Positions 61,809-64,000 of a stretch of 64,000 nucleotides of DNA are shown in pieces. The notes beneath the pieces are model-generated. The model was not told where the DNA came from. It did no database searches and worked only from the letters and a program-made list of their open reading frames with translations. Source of the stretch: CAXBMB01 sp052078155 (GTDB lineage: Bacteria; Pseudomonadota; Alphaproteobacteria; Kiloniellales; DSM-21159); NCBI GenBank assembly GCA_052078155.1, contig JBQJBP010000003.1, forward strand, positions 434,001 through 498,000, read 5' to 3'. Both the position numbers and the translations under genes were made by a program. Position 1 is the stretch's first letter; the number at the start of each line of letters is the position of its first letter.

Positions 61809-63827
61809 TCAAAGGGCACTGCCCACCTGCAGGCCCTCCAGCACCGCTTCTTCAACAGTGCGGGCCGCCAGGCAGTCGCCGATCAGGTGCAGATCCCCCG
61901 GCCAGTCTGCCAGCTCTTCTGCCAGACCGAGAACCGGCTGGTGCCCCAGAGCGGTCACCAGTGTGTCCACTTCCGACAGCAAAACGGCTTCTCCGCTAAG
62001 CGTGTGCTGCAGGTACACCGTTTGATCGTCTGCGCCATACAGCCGGACGTAGGGGATTACCTCGACCCCGAGACGGTGCAGATCCCCCAGCCATTTGTCC
62101 CGCGCGTACTGAGGTATGCTCTGTCCGGCTGTAACGCCGTTGACGGCCAGCCGCACCGAACAGCCTTCACGCACCAGCCGCTCAGCCAGCCCCAAACCAA
62201 TCCAGTCGCTGCGCCAATCGGCGATCACCACAGAAGCGCCCACATTGGCCTGCCCCTGCAGCACCTGCCAGGCCGTCACGATATGCGCCTCTTCAGCACC
62301 GATGATCTCCGGCTGGTAGGGGGTCGCGCCCGTTGCCAGAACAACCGCATCCGGCTGTTCCTGGTCGATCAGCTCCCGCGTGACCTTCTGGCCAGTTCGG
62401 ATCTCCACGCCAGCCCGTTGCGCCTCTCCCGCCAGATTTGGGATGACCCCGCCGAACTCTGCCCGACCGGGCAGTTGCTGGGCCAGCTTCACCTGTCCGC
62501 CCAGGCTTTTATCGGCCTCAAACAACTTAACCCTGTAACCCCGTCCGGCCGCCGTGGCCGCCGCCTTCAAGCCCGCCGGGCCGCCCCCGACCACCAAAAC
62601 AGCCTTCGGCCGGCTGGCTGGCTTCACTTTGCCGTACTCCAGCTCCCGGCCCGTTTCCGGATGCTGGATGCAGGAAATGGGGTGGCCGGTCAGCATGTGG
62701 CCGATACAGGCCTGGTTGCAGGCCACACAGGCGCGGATGTCGTCATAGGCTTCTGCCCTGGCCTTCTGCGGCATCTGTGGATCGGCAATCATGGCCCGGG
62801 TCATGCCGCAAAGATCTGCCTGCCCGGCCTGCAGCAGGGTTTCTGCAATCTGGGGCTGGTTGATGCGTCCGGCCACAAAGATCGGCAGCGAAACCTGGGC
62901 TTTGATGGCCGCGGCCAGGGGCGCTGTATAGGCTGTCTCCATGGCCATGGGCGGGACAATGTGCACGGATCCGGCCAATCCAGCCGAGGTGCCGGCGGTG
63001 ACATTCAGGTAATCCAGAACGCCGTCTCCGGCCAGATGCCGGGCGATTTCCAGACAGGCCCCGTCGTCCAGGCCGGCATGCTCCTTTTCGTCGCCGGACA
63101 AACGAATGCCCAGCGCCAGATCTGGCCCGGCCCCTTTGCGCACCGCCGCCAGCACCTCCCGGGCAAACTGCAACCGCTTGTCGAAAGATCCGCCATAGCG
63201 ATCCTGACGCAGATTGACCTCGGGATTGAAAAACTGGGCCAGCAGATAGCCATGAGAGGCCACCACCTCGATGCCATCCAGACCGGCCTGCCTCAGCCGC
63301 CGGGCAGCCCTTTCAAAGCCCGCCACGATGTCTTCGATTTCCGCAAGGCTCAGTGCCCGGGGCATGACATGAAAGCGCTCGTTGGGCACGGCTGAGGGGG
63401 CCACAGCCACTGCATGGCTGCCGTCGGCGGCTGTCGGCATTTCACGCCCCGGGTGGGAGAGCTGCGCAAACACCCGGCAACCATGCGGGTGACAGGCTTG
63501 GGCGATTTTTTGATAGCCGGGAATGCAGGCGTCTTCATAGGCCCGGATGGCGGGCCGCCCGCTGTCTCCGGAGGGATGGGCCCGGGCCGCTTCAACAATG
63601 ATCAGTCCGGCCCCGCCGGCCGCCCGGGCTCCGTGGTAGGCGGCCATGCGGTCACTGGGCACACCGTCTTCCAGCATCACGGTCATGTGGCCGGTGGAAA
63701 AAATCCGGTTCTTCAACGTAACCGGCCCGACAGCCAGCGGCGAAAACAACAACCTGGCATCCTGCGCGGGCTCAATCTGGTCTGGAGAAGGCTGGCCGGC
63801 AGAACCGGTCGGGGGCGTTTGGGGCAT
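61809..63827 (-). CDS. NADH:flavin oxidoreductase, N-methylproline demethylase-like
   Basis: Iron-sulfur flavoprotein of 672 residues in the 2,4-dienoyl-CoA reductase/TMADH superfamily. The N-terminal Old-Yellow-Enzyme barrel (FSPLAVGPVTLKNRIFSTGH, GIEVVASHGYLLAQFFNP) binds FMN. The 4Fe-4S cluster is the CVACNQAC...SCIQHP set. FAD/NAD domains start at VLVVGGGPAGLKAAATAAG. The opening and length resemble StcD/HpbD N-methylproline demethylases of proline-betaine degradation. It lacks the covalent-FMN Cys of TMADH (TGHMTV at that place). The ATG at 63827 has AGGA upstream. Another demethylating enzyme in this region supports catabolism of methylated amines. Confidence 0.87.
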   Translation of the reverse strand: MPQTPPTGSAGQPSPDQIEPAQDARLLFSPLAVGPVTLKNRIFSTGHMTVMLEDGVPSDRMAAYHGARAAGGAGLIIVEAARAHPSGDSGRPAIRAYEDACIPGYQKIAQACHPHGCRVFAQLSHPGREMPTAADGSHAVAVAPSAVPNERFHVMPRALSLAEIEDIVAGFERAARRLRQAGLDGIEVVASHGYLLAQFFNPEVNLRQDRYGGSFDKRLQFAREVLAAVRKGAGPDLALGIRLSGDEKEHAGLDDGACLEIARHLAGDGVLDYLNVTAGTSAGLAGSVHIVPPMAMETAYTAPLAAAIKAQVSLPIFVAGRINQPQIAETLLQAGQADLCGMTRAMIADPQMPQKARAEAYDDIRACVACNQACIGHMLTGHPISCIQHPETGRELEYGKVKPASRPKAVLVVGGGPAGLKAAATAAGRGYRVKLFEADKSLGGQVKLAQQLPGRAEFGGVIPNLAGEAQRAGVEIRTGQKVTRELIDQEQPDAVVLATGATPYQPEIIGAEEAHIVTAWQVLQGQANVGASVVIADWRSDWIGLGLAERLVREGCSVRLAVNGVTAGQSIPQYARDKWLGDLHRLGVEVIPYVRLYGADDQTVYLQHTLSGEAVLLSEVDTLVTALGHQPVLGLAEELADWPGDLHLIGDCLAARTVEEAVLEGLQVGSAL

Positions 63828-64000
63828 GAGACATCCTTTCCCGGAAAGCATGCCTCAGCCGTCATTGGCTGTCACCAAGGAGCCTGCTGGGCTGGACGAT
63901 AAAAGCGCTTTGTCTTCGTGCCCGCCCCTGGCTGAACCATCATCGAACCCAGCTGCGAGAAGCCCGCAACACCTTTAAGATGAATTTTCCATCTACTGCT

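Noticed and set aside
61659..63395. A 578-codon plus-strand frame opposite the N-methylproline-demethylase-like gene
   Set aside because: Composition is an antisense shadow and the opposite strand has clear FMN, Fe-S and FAD motifs.
63852..63940. Possible further repeat end (AAAAGCGCTTTGTC)
   Set aside because: The short match lacks the GACTC-TA terminus and the upstream hairpin, so it is probably chance.

Overview
The window looks like chromosomal DNA from a free-living, metabolically versatile alphaproteobacterium, probably near the Rhodospirillales. The evidence is a polyhydroxybutyrate locus with a PHB_acc-type PhaR, a PhaC-like hydrolase paired with a small PhaE-like protein, BCCT and Pot-type transport of amines and osmolytes, several Tat-exported enzymes, and an array of methylated-amine oxidoreductases. 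I see no tRNA, rRNA, CRISPR array, prophage or intact insertion sequence. Gene density is high. Most of the window is GC-rich, with one clearly AT-rich island around 40.2-42.4 kb.

Layout. 0-6.2 kb: PHB metabolism (acetoacetyl-CoA reductase, thiolase, a GST, a PhaC-like synthase overlapping a PhaE-like gene, and divergent phaR). 6.5-18 kb: a GGDEF/EAL protein, an XRE regulator, SufE, HisI overlapping a His-rich CobW-type GTPase, an MttB-family methyltransferase and a GMC oxidoreductase. 18-27 kb: an orphan PAS histidine kinase, an RTX serine protease and a two-gene RND efflux system. 27-30.8 kb: a three-gene unit encoding a DUF1622 membrane protein, a GNAT-cNMP fusion and a polytopic membrane protein, followed by a YghU-like GST. 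31-36 kb: an unusual cassette of radical SAM protein, cytochrome P450 and a TPR protein with an acyltransferase-like C-terminus. 36-46 kb: a P-type ATPase, a P1 aminopeptidase, an AT-rich OLD/TOPRIM defence-type gene, a BCCT transporter and a NicO/DUF1007 metal-transport pair.

46.5-64 kb is an amine-catabolism region. One long minus-strand unit encodes a PotD-B-C-A-like ABC importer, a BetI-like TetR regulator, a trimethylamine-dehydrogenase-like flavoprotein and a small CxxC membrane protein. Facing it is a cupin-GNAT-aldehyde dehydrogenase unit. A palindrome, TTGAATG-TT-CATTCAA, lies between the two and is a good operator candidate for the TetR protein. Further along are a Tat-exported flavin amine oxidase, a second CobW-type GTPase next to a Tat-exported MBL hydrolase of the GntH type, and an N-methylproline-demethylase-like flavoprotein. 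The expected flow is uptake of a quaternary or polyamine-like compound, oxidative removal of N-substituents, and oxidation of the resulting aldehydes.

The strongest non-genic signal is a dispersed element of about 135 bp. There are three well-preserved copies, one degraded copy and one copy cut by the window edge. It has imperfect terminal inverted repeats (GAGCATGATCGG / GAGTCAAATCGG) usually flanked by TA, and an internal hairpin, so it looks like a MITE. In three cases the junction of the element supplies the TAG stop codon of the neighbouring gene.
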